Below, in pieces: positions 46,446 to 57,332 of a stretch of DNA of 64,000 bases. The position numbers were made by a program, and so were the translations under genes. The first letter of the stretch is position 1; every line of letters starts with the position of its first letter. Source of the DNA: Schistocephalus solidus (lineage: Eukaryota; Platyhelminthes; Cestoda; Diphyllobothriidea; Diphyllobothriidae); the NCBI GenBank assembly GCA_017591395.1, contig WEDG01000471.1, positions 62,001-126,000 on the forward strand, read 5' to 3'. The notes beneath the pieces are model-generated. The model had not been told where the DNA came from. It was given only the letters and a program-made list of their open reading frames with translations, and ran no database searches.

Positions 46446-47139
46446 CATTAACTTATATTTGGGTTTTTAGTTGAGTAAGTATTTTAATACAAGTAAACAT
46501 TAATTTACAAAACAATTAATGCATTCTTTTTAAGAGCCGTTGTTTTTTACTGCTTTATAACTTTGGGAGACGAAACATGAGCAGGTTTCGCGTAAGAGTC
46601 CCTATCTCATGAAATCCATGACATTTCCTGAGATGGGGAATTAACTGTATATTCCGTCTCCGTTGGACTGCCATAGGCTTTTATCTAAATCCCGTAAAAA
46701 TCGATCAGCATTCCTGTTGCTTTCACTAGTATTCTTGTAGGATGCAAGGTAGAAAGTCATTAATTGTTGGAGAGAAATAAGTGTTTGCAAGTTCAACAAT
46801 GATTGACCACTCGAAATTCTGATGTTGCAGTAGATGGCATTCCTCTCTATGCAACATACGCGCAGGAAACCTGGTAACGTTTTCTCAGAAAATGCATTTA
46901 AAAACCTTTTAATTTTTAAGGTTAAAAATTAAAATATATACGAAACCATTCAGTAGACTTTTATCACTGAAGCCTCCTAGAGCAGTGTTCGGACAATGTG
47001 AACTACATTATTCCTCGGCATTTACTAAGCTTAACATTTTATTAATGACATGCATGAAAATTTCATTTCTTGACCTATCAGAAAAAAAGTCACACAGCGC
47101 TCACAAAAATCTATTTTATCCCGCAGCTGCCCACTCCTC

Positions 47140-47141
<2 letters not shown>
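46446..47141. other. Non-coding region
   Basis: No gene or named repeat was recognised between the Tc1-like relic and the SINE array. Confidence 0.4.

Positions 47142-47194
<53 letters not shown>
47142..47194. repeat. (TA)n microsatellite
   Basis: TA tract at the 3' border (minus orientation) of the tandem hammerhead-SINE array. Confidence 0.95.
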
Positions 47195-47199
<5 letters not shown>

Positions 47200-47220
47200 T
47201 GAACCGACAAAGACAAGGGA

Positions 47221-47265
47221 GACCGGAATGGCGATTTCTGGCTTATTAGCCATCATCAGCCAGTC
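47221..47265 (-). ncRNA. Hammerhead ribozyme, complete core (SINE A)
   Basis: The best-preserved SINE ribozyme. Stem I is GACTGG/CCGGTC and the core is CTGATGA. Stem II is TGGCT-AATA-AGCCA, five Watson-Crick pairs including the U-A at 10.1/11.1. GAA then A follow, and stem III is A-U/U-A around CGCC. H17 is T and predicted cleavage is between 47227 and 47226. Confidence 0.85.
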
Positions 47266-47522
47266 ATACCCAATCCCAAGTGTGGCACACCTGGGATTCG
47301 AACCCGCGACTTTGGTATTTGAGTCGAACGCTTTACCATTGAGCCACAGGCTCGTGGTTTTTGTCGGTTGTGATCGGGAATATGATGATAGTGTGGCGCT
47401 CACCGATCTGCTTAAGGAACATGTATGTTCCGTTGTGCCCTGGAGCTCAGACTAGATTCCTTGCAGGCGGTCACACAGCGACATGTAGCATATGATGAAA
47501 TTGAACCAACAAAGACAAGGGA

Positions 47523-47567
47523 GACCGAAATGGCCATTTCTGGCTTATTAGCCGTCATCAACCAGTC
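47523..47567 (-). ncRNA. Hammerhead motif with mutated core (SINE A)
   Basis: Same layout, but the core is TTGATGA (C3 to T) and stem I has extra G-U pairs. Probably inactive. Confidence 0.65.
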
Positions 47568-47825
47568 ATACCCAATCCCAAGTGTGGCACACCTGGGATT
47601 CGAACCAGCAACCTTTGGTATTTGAGTCGAACGCTTTACCATTGGGCCACGGGCTCGTTGTTTTTGTCGGTTATGATCGGGAATATGATGATAGTGTGGG
47701 GCTCAATGATCTGCTTAAGGAACATGTATGTTCCGTTGTGCCCTGGAGCTCAGACTATAGCCCTCGCAGGCGGTCGCATAGCGACGTGTAGCATATGATG
47801 AAATGGAACCGACAAAGACAAGGGA

Positions 47826-47870
47826 GACCGGAATGGCCATTTCTGGCTTATTAACTGTCATCAGCCAGTC
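47826..47870 (-). ncRNA. Hammerhead ribozyme motif (SINE A)
   Basis: Core CTGATGA and GAAA are intact and stem I is GACTGG/CCGGTC. Stem II is damaged (CAGTT against AAGCCA). Confidence 0.65.
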
Positions 47871-47900
47871 ATACTCAATCCCAAGTGTGGTAGAGTAGGT

Positions 47901-49124
47901 TTAAACAACGAACCAGTCATCAAATAGAGGCACGGTGTAGCCTATTAATTATTATTTTTCGCTAATACCCGATTTTCTGCATAGACAGAATCCAAGTTTT
48001 CGGTTCCTTAGGGGAGGTATCTGAAACTTTTTCTAAGTATTTTCATGTCCTTACAGTGGAACGCCCTAGCTCAAAGGTCTTTTTCCTTCGGTATTCAATA
48101 GCGATGGAAAATACTTGGTTATCAAAACCGTCCAATTTCGCCAAAAGCTGGATATTGTTGATTTTTTAAAACCCATTTGAAATGAATTCTTCTCTAAAAA
48201 AAGACTTTTTGAGACTCACTTTTAGTCAACAGACAAAATTTACAAGATAAAATATAAACCATCGCGAAATACTATGAGGTAAGTCATCGACGGAATGTTT
48301 GTAAGCAGGATATTCATAACCAGGAAGAACGAAGGATTAAACGGTAGGTTAAGTGGTTACTGCTAATAAACGTTTCCCTCGTATAGAAACACAGTCACAC
48401 CTTCCAATTTACGAACTGAATAGAAATTAAGCCTGCGAATGTTGCCGTAGAAGAAAGTAGCGGTGTAATTGGTAACTGCCCGGACGGCAGATAAAAGAAT
48501 ACTGCAAACGCAATTAATTCTTCCGAGAATGCAATTTCCTCTCTGTGCTTTTCTCCCTGAAGTACTCGTTCGATGTTTAGGAAGAATAATGCACTTCCAT
48601 TTATTAACTTTTTGATTAATTAATTTTGTTTAATTAATTTTGACTTTATCTGGACGTAAACGTCTAGCTACTTCAGCCTCAAAACAGAAATATCATTCTC
48701 TTAAGCGAGACTATGCCATTTTCAGGAGAAGGTCATATTAATTAAAACAGAGAGGGCAAGTTCATTGATGGCAAGCATGAAAACTGTGCATGTAACATAG
48801 AGAGGAAATATAAGTGACCACATTGTGAAAATGCCCTATGCGTTCCTTCAGGTCGTGCAGTAGCCAGTAGTTTCCAACCCCACGTGTCTCACCACCTCGT
48901 AAGTTGGCGCTTTTCATATTTGAAAATTTAGTATTTGATGAGATTTCCTATGTCCGGTTGATGCTTTTAAGCAAGAACGCTGCAAATCGTAGCATCGATG
49001 CCAATTTTTCTCTTCAGAGCTGCCTAATTCCTTAACTTGCAAATAAAATTCTTAAATATGCTTCTGTCTATAAAGGATTATTTGTGTGGGATTGTGGTAT
49101 TAAGTATTATGCAGCAGAAACCGA
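47901..49124. other. Non-coding region
   Basis: A short exon-like segment at about 48228-48280 (TTTTAG acceptor, ATGAG|GTAAGTC donor) is too small to assign. Otherwise nothing was recognised. Confidence 0.35.
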
Positions 49125-49127
49125 ATA

Positions 49128-50270
49128 TGAGACAGAGTGTGGAGAGTAATCCGCTTTATTTTGAAAGTATCATTCAAAGCTTTCAGTAAAATTGACTCCA
49201 TTCACTGTTACAAGAGGATAAATTAACAATGTACGCAAGAGTCAAAATGTGTACACCAAAATAAACAACCATTATGGAGGTAACTGCTATCTTAATTTCT
49301 GTGTTTTCGTCTATTTACACGACAGGCAGCTTCCCATAAATGGCAGTACAGAACGCTGGTATGCCGATATACTGCAAAAATAATTAAGGAAGCCTCGACG
49401 CAGCAGTGAGATCAGAATAACGGAGGTGGTCATCAGGAATTCGTTCAGCGGGTTGCTTGGCCGATGGGCAGTGGCGTTGTAGTAGTATATCAGCTTAAAA
49501 ATATAAGAAAACCAGTAGCCGCAGAAGACTGCATTCTGAGGATACGTTTTAAATGCAGCATATCTTTTGTAATCAAAGCAAGAAAAATAATTGGAGACCA
49601 ATAGAGAATAAAAGGGGAAATGCAGGCCTCTATTAATCGCCAGAATTGGGATTGGGGTGTGTGTGTGTGATAAGAACGTAAGTGACCAATTGAATAAAGA
49701 AATTTAAGAATTTAAGTGAAAAGCGTTTCATTTTTAAGGGTGTTCAAAAGATTGCATGGCCGAGTAACACCAAGTTACTGAAAGGAGGATACCTCGTTGA
49801 GAAAATGTTTAAGCAATCAAGGCTGAGACCGTTTTCCAGCGACCATGCTGAGGCGTGGTCAAGGTCATTCTTCAGAAACTGGAGATGTGTCTGTTTTTTA
49901 AGAGGATGGTAAACAAATATATTGCAAGTGTATCTAACATAGAGACAGTCGTTTGGCAATCCCAGGGAGATTAAGTGAGGAGCTTATATGGAACCCTGAA
50001 GAACTCCCAGATATTGGGAAGGACCGTACAGTTCCACTTGGCAGATTGGACAAATTAAGTGCCAGATGTAAAATAATATTCAAGCCATGAGACAACCCAG
50101 CTGAGAGAGTCATACGCTGATGTTTTGTTAAGGTGGAGATGGCGCGGAATAGTATTGAGGGTGGGAGAGTAATTACGAAATGCACATGCGTAAGTACTGA
50201 AACCCTTATCAAAGTTTCTTACGGCAGAATGGACCACAAGAGCAAAACCATTTACGATCCTGCACATGGC
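49128..50270 (-). mobile_element. LINE relic with reverse transcriptase (CR1-like), minus strand
   Basis: The RT can be read across frames from 50267 to about 49740: NFDKGFSTYACAF, NTIPRHLHLNKTSAYD, SWVVSWLEYYFT, then a VLxGS-like region and HISSSLNLPGIAKRLSL. The last two correspond to SGVPQGS...LLFNLFINDLP of non-LTR RTs. The YADD box has decayed to YTCN, followed by KKQTHLQ and LDHASAWSLENGLSL. Downstream is LRRGFLNYF..SAYQRSVLPF, the end of ORF2, and a 3' UTR with AATAAA at 49155-49160. The 3' end matches the truncated copy at 17.5 kb. Many stops and frameshifts: inactive. Confidence 0.75.
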
Positions 50271-52602
50271 CTTATATGCGTATTTTAAGGGATCGAAAAT
50301 TGGAGAAGAATGGCATACTAATAGCTAAAGCAGCTCGTTCAGCAACCTTCAGGAACGCGGAAGAGCAATCAGTTAAAGAAAAGATTTTAAACCACAAGAA
50401 GTGAATTTTTAATGATAGGAGTGGCTGTTACTATATGCCAGGCCTCAGGGCCCCTGGAATCGCTGAAGGGCATGTTTTAGCAAGGTGTCAAAGCGGGTGC
50501 TATCTAAGAGCAGGAAATGGTGAAACAAATCTGGCCCGGTTACTGTTGAATAACGGAACTTTGTCATGTGTTTCTCCACTGTTGCAGCAGATACAGCAGA
50601 GAAGACACATGGTAGTAGCGGTAATTTTTATTGCGAAGACGTTGTAGTCAGTGGGATCAAAGATTAAATTTTCATTTAAGGAGTCTAAATCAGTATTCAC
50701 GTATGCCAGGGGCTGCGTTTGAGTGGAACGCTTAAGATTTTTCCAAAGCTCAGCAGAGGAACCAGGAAACAATGGTGGAGCTAGAAGATGTAGTTTTACG
50801 TAATATAAATTGCCGCATAAGAGAATAAGATGCGAAAGTAAAAAAATTGGACTAAAGTACTTTCACAGGTAGAGTGAAAATATAAATATAAACAAAAATA
50901 ATGCCTTTAAAAGTATTTAACAATCGAGGCCTGCACATGACAGAGATAAAGTTTATCAAATAATCAAACTAGGAAAATAAGGGCTTACAGCTTATGCATC
51001 AGAGCCACTTTATAAAAATATCCATTCCTCCACATCTGCTGCATAAAGAAGATTTTCTATCAGTTCGAAAGCAACAGAAGGATGGACCAGTAAGTAGTTG
51101 CCAGCCCATTTAATCGTTCACCCATGTTGCTTGAAGGAAAATCACTGCAGTCTTACTGTGTTCTTTTTTCACAGAGCTTAGCTGCATACCATGAGTTTCA
51201 TGAAGATCGAATTACAGATTGTAGACAGGACGATGTTTCAATCATGTCCGTAAATCGGTTTTCAAGTGTGCTTTCTAGCGATCCCTTAAAAACGTTTAAG
51301 ATGCCTATTCTCATATTTTTAATTTATAAGAGCATCAGAAATCAATATAAAAAATCATAATTGCCAAAAAGTCATCGTTAACTAGTCTGCTTTTTTCAGA
51401 GGGAGCTATAAGAGCAATGATTCAAGAGAAATAATCCACACATGCCTGAAATATCTTAGGATCCTCATGCATGATCATTGATCTTACGACCTCACTTAAT
51501 TATTCCTTTCAGACCGGAAGCACATTTTAGCATTTCGGGCAACATCACACTGCCCCTACCGTCCCAGAATCAGATGCAAAGCACAGCCCAGACGATCAGA
51601 GGTAAAGGTGGACGCAGTGGCCGCTTAAAGGAACCAGCTCACCCGCATGGACTATACCAAAACCATACGTACCAGGGCTATGGGGTTATTTACTTAGAGA
51701 ACGCAGCGTGCTGGTAGCGTTAGGCCGCACCGCTTGCCTTGTGCAGAGGGCGATCGCCTTTGACGGCCCTGAACTGGCACCAAACTCTCACCCGTGAGTC
51801 GCCAAGCTAGGCTCTGCCTAGCGACCACACCCCGGTAACCGCCTCGAACGGTGGGCTATATCAGACGAGGGTATCCAGTGCTGTAATACTGTACCCGGTA
51901 ATTCTGTCTCCCTTTCTATCCCTCCCCTCCTTACCTTCTGCACCCACTACTCAGGCATATCCAGTCACCCCATAGGTATATTCGCCCACATGCGCCTCCA
52001 TTGCAACCTGTGATAGAACACCGGTGGTCACATGACAGCAACACATCTCTTTTAAATAGCGCCTAAATCACGCATGATTACGTCAAACAGCACACAAGTC
52101 TAGCCAGAAGTTGTCACCTCTCGCGTATGTGTGGAGTTTGCTCCACAACTTCTTACAGTGGCTCATCTGCAACATGCATGCTCCGAGCCTCGGAAAATCA
52201 TGGTTGATAAACGCTGTGGCTTAAAAGGCTGCTAACTGCCGTGATAACTCAGACCGCACGGTAAGTCCCAGTGTGGGTTTGTGTTGTGCGTATCAGGCTG
52301 CAATGTCTCTTACTTCATGTGGCCTCTATGACTGTCCCAATTCTTGGAATCCGAGCCGGGTGTGGTGGCACTGGTCACGCTAGCCACCTGCGCCATCTCC
52401 CACCTCCGGTCTTCTTGATTTGGTCATGGCACCGAGTCCAGATGGGGTAAACAAATAGTGTGCGGGAGATGCAGCGCAAGTCACTGTCCCTGCACGACAA
52501 TACTGTGGTATACGTTGGACATCGTTCGAATCGACGGTTCAACCGTCAAACCCGCACAAGACCACATTTATTGGACCTCTTCAATTTCATGTCAGAAAGA
52601 GC
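50271..52602. other. Unassigned region
   Basis: 50500-50772 (minus) could be the degraded endonuclease part of the LINE (it contains LIFDPTDYNVF), but the match is weak. From about 51480 the base composition is richer in GC, and the sequence looks like an old repeat without a readable domain. Confidence 0.35.
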
Positions 52603-53100
52603 GGCAAAAACGTATTATGTGACCCAACTCAGCGAACGAAGTATACGTCAGCAATTTATAAGGGACCGATGGTGATAGGATCTTTATCCATGAGGCTAAA
52701 CGAAGAAGGGAGAGCGCCCCGACAAGGGCGTGTATTGCGAGTTCTGGGGTCTCTACCTCACACCGACCAATATGTGCAATATAATTCCTAGTTGACCTGA
52801 CCCACGTTTGATCAACCCTTCACGGGAGTAAGAATGAGACCCCCCCCTGCGCGGGGGCGTGTTGAATCTAGCACGGCGTCCTAAAAGTCACCGCTTAAAA
52901 AAGTTGTCATTTGACCCGATACATCGGTCCTCCTACCGCCGAAGAAATATTGTGTGACCCTACTAACCATGCAACGAATGCTTATCCTAACGAGCACACT
53001 GGATAGAGGTAGGGTTACATTGGCATGCAATACGGTTCCATATCACAGGCTAACCATTCCTTTGTTCCCTGAGTTGGGTCACAAATTACATTCTTATCGA
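52603..53100 (-). mobile_element. Nonautonomous TIR element, copy 2 (inverted)
   Basis: The left end (GGCAAAAACGTATTATGTGA...CCCAACTC) and the reverse complement of the right end (AATTTGTGACCCAACTCAGG) are inverted repeats like those of the element at 8829-9425. The interior matches that element in reverse orientation (GTGGGTCAGGTCAACTAGGA on the minus strand). It is about 100 bp shorter than copy 1. Confidence 0.7.
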
Positions 53101-53934
53101 AAGTTAAATTTAAAAAGTAGTCACTGCAGCCTGAACCTGAGTTTATCACGTGGACCGAGGTAACACACCATGTATCAACCTTGGCTGACACGTTTATTGG
53201 CTCCACACGCTCAGAGGTAGCAATACCTTGGTGGTGTACGTTCCGGGGGTCGCGTGTAAAAGAAGTCTGCGATTCACAATGCTCCATTCCTCCCCCGCCC
53301 CACTTCCTCCCCAGTCGGCAGCGTTTTTCATCGATATTCGAGCCTACCGATCGAGGGATACACCCTTCCTCGCAGGTGAAACAAAGCCTGTATTGTTTGA
53401 TGGCGTAGCCTTCGTCGTCACAGCTGACAACGTTATGCTTGGCCAATAAGGAGTACATCGCCACGCCCCACTATGCGCCCGAGCAGAGGGGTAGCCTGCC
53501 TGCAGTATGAGACAACTGACACTGTGGCGCGTCGAGACCGCATCCGCAAGCACACACACACAGACACACACGCTTACGACCTCTGGTCTTATTTCTCGCA
53601 CAGATCCAAGGACATCGGCAGCCTCCATACCTTACGTGTCCTCTATCCTGACACCTCGATACGGACTGGCAACCAAGCCAACAAAGGAACGCGCACACAC
53701 ACACCTGGTCGGCATCCGACAGGTTAGGCGTCCCACAACAACAGACTTGAACCGCTAAAAGGGTGGCGTCAGCAAATTTAGTCCCTAGCCAGCATGTTAA
53801 GGACAGCGCTAGTGGGGCACAGGATGTATGCAGTGCTGAAAGTCGGCAGCCACTCTGCAATACGCGATTAAGCCTGTTTTCGGCACAGCCTGATGCCAAA
53901 GTTCAGCTTTGCAAAAGCAAGAGTTCCGGAGGAA
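53101..53934. other. GC-rich region with long unassigned frames
   Basis: Minus frames at 53015-53464 and 53471-53899 are long and rich in cysteine, and short CA/GT runs lie at 53550-53575. The first contains CFTCEEGCIP. No family match, signal peptide or convincing splice structure was found, and the first frame runs into the TIR element, so they are not called as genes. Confidence 0.35.
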
Positions 53935-55040
53935 AAATCGGAGACATGAAAGGTGCTCACCGGAACAGGTTTGTATTCTTGCTGACGTTTTGGAGAGCTT
54001 AACCTGTTCTCCATTGTCAAAGCGTTCAAAGAAAATATCGGTCAAAGAATTGAATGACAGGCTGAAATTTTCGGCCGTGGATGGACCAATTTTTTCTTTC
54101 TCGTTCGTTGCCTGGGGTTTTCTATGAATGTTTATTCAGATTGATGATTTCTGGTGTTGCACAATATCATATCGAGGAAGATGCACCGAGTGAACAGATG
54201 ACGGTCAAAAGAACAACATCACGAACTCCTGAGTGCCATTTGCTACCTAAAAGGACTCTCCGAGGTGATCTGTCGACTGTTTAATCCCGCCGGATTCGGC
54301 ATAGCCCATCGTACCCAGACAACGCTTCGTCACCGTGTTATACAACCTAAGGACAGAGTGCCCCCTACGGAAACCTCCACAATTGTCTACCAAAAAATTG
54401 CAACAATTGGGACTGCAAATACGTCGAGGAAACTGAATAAAAATTGCAAACCCGCCTACATGAGCACAAATTGATCATTTGGAGGCTAGACGCAAACTTA
54501 CAGCTTGCAGCTCATATTGGAGACACTGGCCATAATTTCGACATTGAAGGAGTGACCATAGTAGGCCGAGGAACCTCAAAAATCTGAAAAACTCACGATC
54601 GATGCACGGTATTCAGGTGCCAACTCTATCAACTTGCACCTAGATCTTCGAGCGGCATATAAATTCCGGTTTTCTTATGCGCATAGAGACCATGAAAAGA
54701 TGGACATAACCTGACCTAAGAAATTCAAGAGAAGAAGGCCTCACGACGACCCCATCACAAGAGGGAGAAGGCTTAAAAGCATTCTCCAAAGATGTGAGGC
54801 TGCGCAAAACCAACGACCATCAAGCTGCACAAACAACCATATAAAGCCCGAGGCAGCGAATGAGAACGAAAAATCGATCAATCCAAGGGCGAAAATTGCA
54901 GCCAGTCATTCAAACCTCTGATCGATATTTTAAGTAAAGGATTTGACAATGGAGAGCTTACCAAGCAATCCGAAACGTTAGCAAGAATAAAAGCCTGTTC
55001 TGGTGAGCCCCTTTCACTTCTCTGATGCTAAATTTCTGAT
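53935..55040 (+). mobile_element. Penelope-like element relic with inverted flanks
   Basis: A third PLE family. Its 3' UTR-like arms are inverted: 53935-54090 (minus) and 54875-55040 (plus). They share TTTGACAATGGAGA, a phrase like CGAAACGTTAGCAAGAATA, and CCTGTTCTGGTGAGC. Between them is a decayed coding remnant on the plus strand. The arrangement parallels the PLE at 38-41 kb on a smaller scale. Confidence 0.75.
54240..54650 (+). pseudogene. PLE RT C-terminus and GIY-YIG remnant
   Basis: It contains PAGFGIAHRTQTTLRHRV, a KDRVPPTETSTIVY segment (GIY strand), a WDCKYVEETE-like YIG strand in another frame, and AAHIGDTGHNFDIEGVTIVG. Multiple frameshifts and stops. The RT catalytic motifs are absent. 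Confidence 0.75.
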
Positions 55041-55474
55041 CTTATGAACCAGTGATGAGCAAAAAACGTCGCATATCGTGCTCCAACAGTCCGTCATCAA
55101 CAGCTTCGTCAACTGACAGCTATATTCTACAGCTCTTCTCCCGACCGCAACACATAGATTCGAAAAAACAAAAACCAAAAGAACTTTTTCTTATTAGGAT
55201 TTGCGGTGGCTACTCAGGTAGGAAGTCCTACCCTAACCGTAAATATTCCTTATCGAAAATTAGGTTACTCATTAAAGTCAGTAGGTTTTATTTAACATAT
55301 TGAAAATTCGGAGGGCAGTAAAGGTACTATTTAGCTGCGCTTTGGTTTATAAAAAATGCATTAAAAGCCACCTAAATTATCACTGGAAACATAGACAAAC
55401 TTTTTACCTTGATGTTACTTTTATTCCCAATAATGAAACATTTTGTGAATGCACACTAAAGCATCAACTTCGCC
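55041..55474. other. Non-coding sequence
   Basis: A plus frame at 55052-55303 is rich in Ser, Lys and Arg without motif. Nothing else was recognised. Confidence 0.35.
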
Positions 55475-55672
55475 ACCACCACCCGGTCCGTTGATCGGAA
55501 GTCCAGCGTTCTAACCATTGAGCTACGGGTTCTTTGTCTTGTCACCTTAGCTCGGGAATATTGACTCGCATTCGTCGTTCAAAATTCACCGCTCGCTAAC
55601 GGAACTCAATCGTCCCATTCTACCTTGAGGCTCACTCTTGATCCCCTCCAGCAGCCACTCAGCAGTTCTGTA
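55475..55672 (-). repeat. Hammerhead SINE subfamily B, head and tail without ribozyme
   Basis: Minus copy with a tRNA-like head (plus reads AACCATTGAGCTACGGGTTC) and the B tail hairpin on the minus strand (GGGACGATTGAGTTCC). It lies back to back with the plus-strand copy that follows. Confidence 0.6.
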
Positions 55673-55689
55673 GTAAAATTAGCAAATGT

Positions 55690-56112
55690 ATTCTGCCGGC
55701 AAAGACAATGTAGCCGCTGTGCGACTGCTGGGGGGGCTCGAGAGTGAGCCTCAGGGCGGAATGGGACGAGTGAGATCCACTGAGGTTTGAACGACAAGGG
55801 AAAGTCAATATTCCCCATCTTAACCGGCAAGATAACAAGCCTGTGACTCAATGGTTAGAGTATTGGACTTCTGCTCAAAGGGATGTGGTTTCAATCCTCG
55901 GGTGGTGCACCACCTGGGGTTGGGTATGACTGGCTGATGACGGCTACTTAGCCTAAAATAGTCATTTATGTAGTCTCTCTTGTCTTTTCTGATAATATTC
56001 ATCTGCCTAGTGTACTATTAGCCACTGTGCAGTTGCTAGCGGGACTCGAGAGTGGACCTCAAGGCAGAACAGGACGAGTGAGTACCGTTAGCGATCAGTG
56101 AGCTTTCATCAT
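55690..56112 (+). repeat. Hammerhead SINE subfamily B, tandem 1.3-mer
   Basis: A tail module (55690-55785) is followed by a complete unit with head (box A-like TGACTCAATGG near 55848), hairpin GGGTGGTGCACCACCT, ribozyme domain and a second tail. Matching tail bases are about 318 bp apart. The order again implies a head-to-tail precursor. Confidence 0.75.
55928..55975 (+). ncRNA. Decayed hammerhead motif (SINE B)
   Basis: CTGATGA is intact at 55934-55940 and stem I GACTGG is present, but GAAA has become AAAA and stem II/III are altered. Likely inactive. Confidence 0.4.
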
Positions 56113-56815
56113 CGAATGCCGTAAATTATGATCGATTGAATTTTAATTTTTTGAATTAACATTATTAGACCCGCTTTATTGTTTTCCTATATAACCTGTG
56201 TGAAGGCAGTATTCATCAATCGATATTCATGTTACTAATTGGGGTGGAAACCGGTGCATCAATGGATTTCGCATGTACAGATGAAAATGCCCTTTGTCCG
56301 TATTGCAAATGCACCGATTTTTCAATGACAAATTTCCCTAAATAAGTTTCGATTTTTCTTCATTTGAACCATTGAAATTCTACTTTTTTGATAAGGCGGA
56401 CCTTTTTAAATAGCTTAATTATAAGTACAGTTTGTTAGAAACATAACCTACTGTTTGCTCTACAGGGGTACTGCAATATCATTTTAAATAAGGAAGACTG
56501 ATGAATCATTTCGAGATTAAAATTCTGCTGAACATCGTTATTATCCTTCGCACATTCTTGTTAACATTTTGCAAATAATTTTCTAGCATACCTCTTTATA
56601 TTCATCTTAAAAATTAGGTGAGATTCGTTAAAAGGATGTAGGTAAACACATTGTTTACAAAATACGCACAAGTAAACGTATCATTTATCATTGAGGAATT
56701 TTGTTTACTACGCCCATATTGTAGCGTATTGAAGATCAAATTGGCAAACCAAATGGGAAGAATTTACCCGAAACAAAAGATCAATCATCCATGGATATCA
56801 ACTGAAGATCGAAAA
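56113..56815. other. AT-rich non-coding region
   Basis: Nothing recognised. Confidence 0.4.
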
Positions 56816-57235
56816 TACACAGGCTGGTGACGGCTAATAAGTTTAAGTGGCTATTAAAGTCTCCCTGGAATTGTCAGTCGTTTTATACCGCATAAATATA
56901 TGTGCAGAAGAAGATATATGTATATGCCATTTGCAACCCCAGATCATGCGTATGGCTGACTGACGACGGCTCATAGGTCAGAAATGGCCATTGCAGTCTC
57001 TTTTGTCTTTATCGGTCGTGTTATTCTGTCTAAAATACTAGTGCTGTGCAGCTAATAATGGGCTCATGACCGAGTGACAAGGCAGAGCGAAATGAGTGAG
57101 TCCCGTAATCGATTGCTGAGCGCCTATCCACCAAAGTTAATATATAATACTAGTCGCTGTGCAACAGCTGGTGGGCTCAAGAGAGAGCCGCTAGGCAAAA
57201 CGGGACGAGTGGGTCCTTTAATCGAGGCAGCGTGC
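56816..57235 (+). repeat. Hammerhead SINE subfamily B fragments
   Basis: Two partial ribozyme-plus-tail segments in direct order (56816-56882 and 56945-57120), followed by an extra tail (57140-57230). The tRNA-like heads are missing. The second segment has CTGACGA and GAAA. Confidence 0.65.
56954..56998 (+). ncRNA. Hammerhead-like motif (SINE B)
   Basis: Core CTGACGA fits the CTGANGA consensus, GAAA is present and stem III is around GGCC. Stem I (GGCTGA with GCAGTC) is mismatched next to the core. Confidence 0.5.
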
Positions 57236-57306
57236 ATTCCAAGATGGTAAAGTAAAAAATGCTCGTCGAAAAATACAAGAGTAAAAATAGATTTTCCAAC
57301 GGGCAG

Positions 57307-57332
57307 TATATATATATATATATATATATATC
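57307..57332. repeat. (TA)n microsatellite at PLE 3' end
   Basis: Borders the 3' end of the minus-strand PLE that follows. Confidence 0.95.

Larger units (their letters stand above)
47195..47900 (-). repeat. Tandem array of hammerhead SINE subfamily A (about 2.3 units)
   Basis: Three ribozyme domains and two complete tRNA-like heads lie head to tail on the minus strand, with equivalent bases at 47261, 47563 and 47866 (period 302-303 bp). Unit order on the minus strand is tRNA-like head, CCCAGGTGTG hairpin, hammerhead, a short linker ending CATATGCTACACGTCGC, the GGAACATACATGTTCC hairpin, and the next head. Box B reads GGTTCGAATCC in both heads. Cleavage at the predicted sites would release RNAs of 303 and 302 nt. 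No coding capacity. Confidence 0.9.

Noticed and set aside
47142..47900. CRISPR-like array
   Set aside because: The 302-bp units are SINE copies in a eukaryotic context. There are no short repeats with unique spacers.
53471..53899. Cysteine-rich 142-codon minus frame, with 53015-53464 beside it
   Set aside because: GC-rich sequence with short GT runs. No signal peptide, and the neighbour frame overlaps a transposable element. Without homology or expression it is not called.
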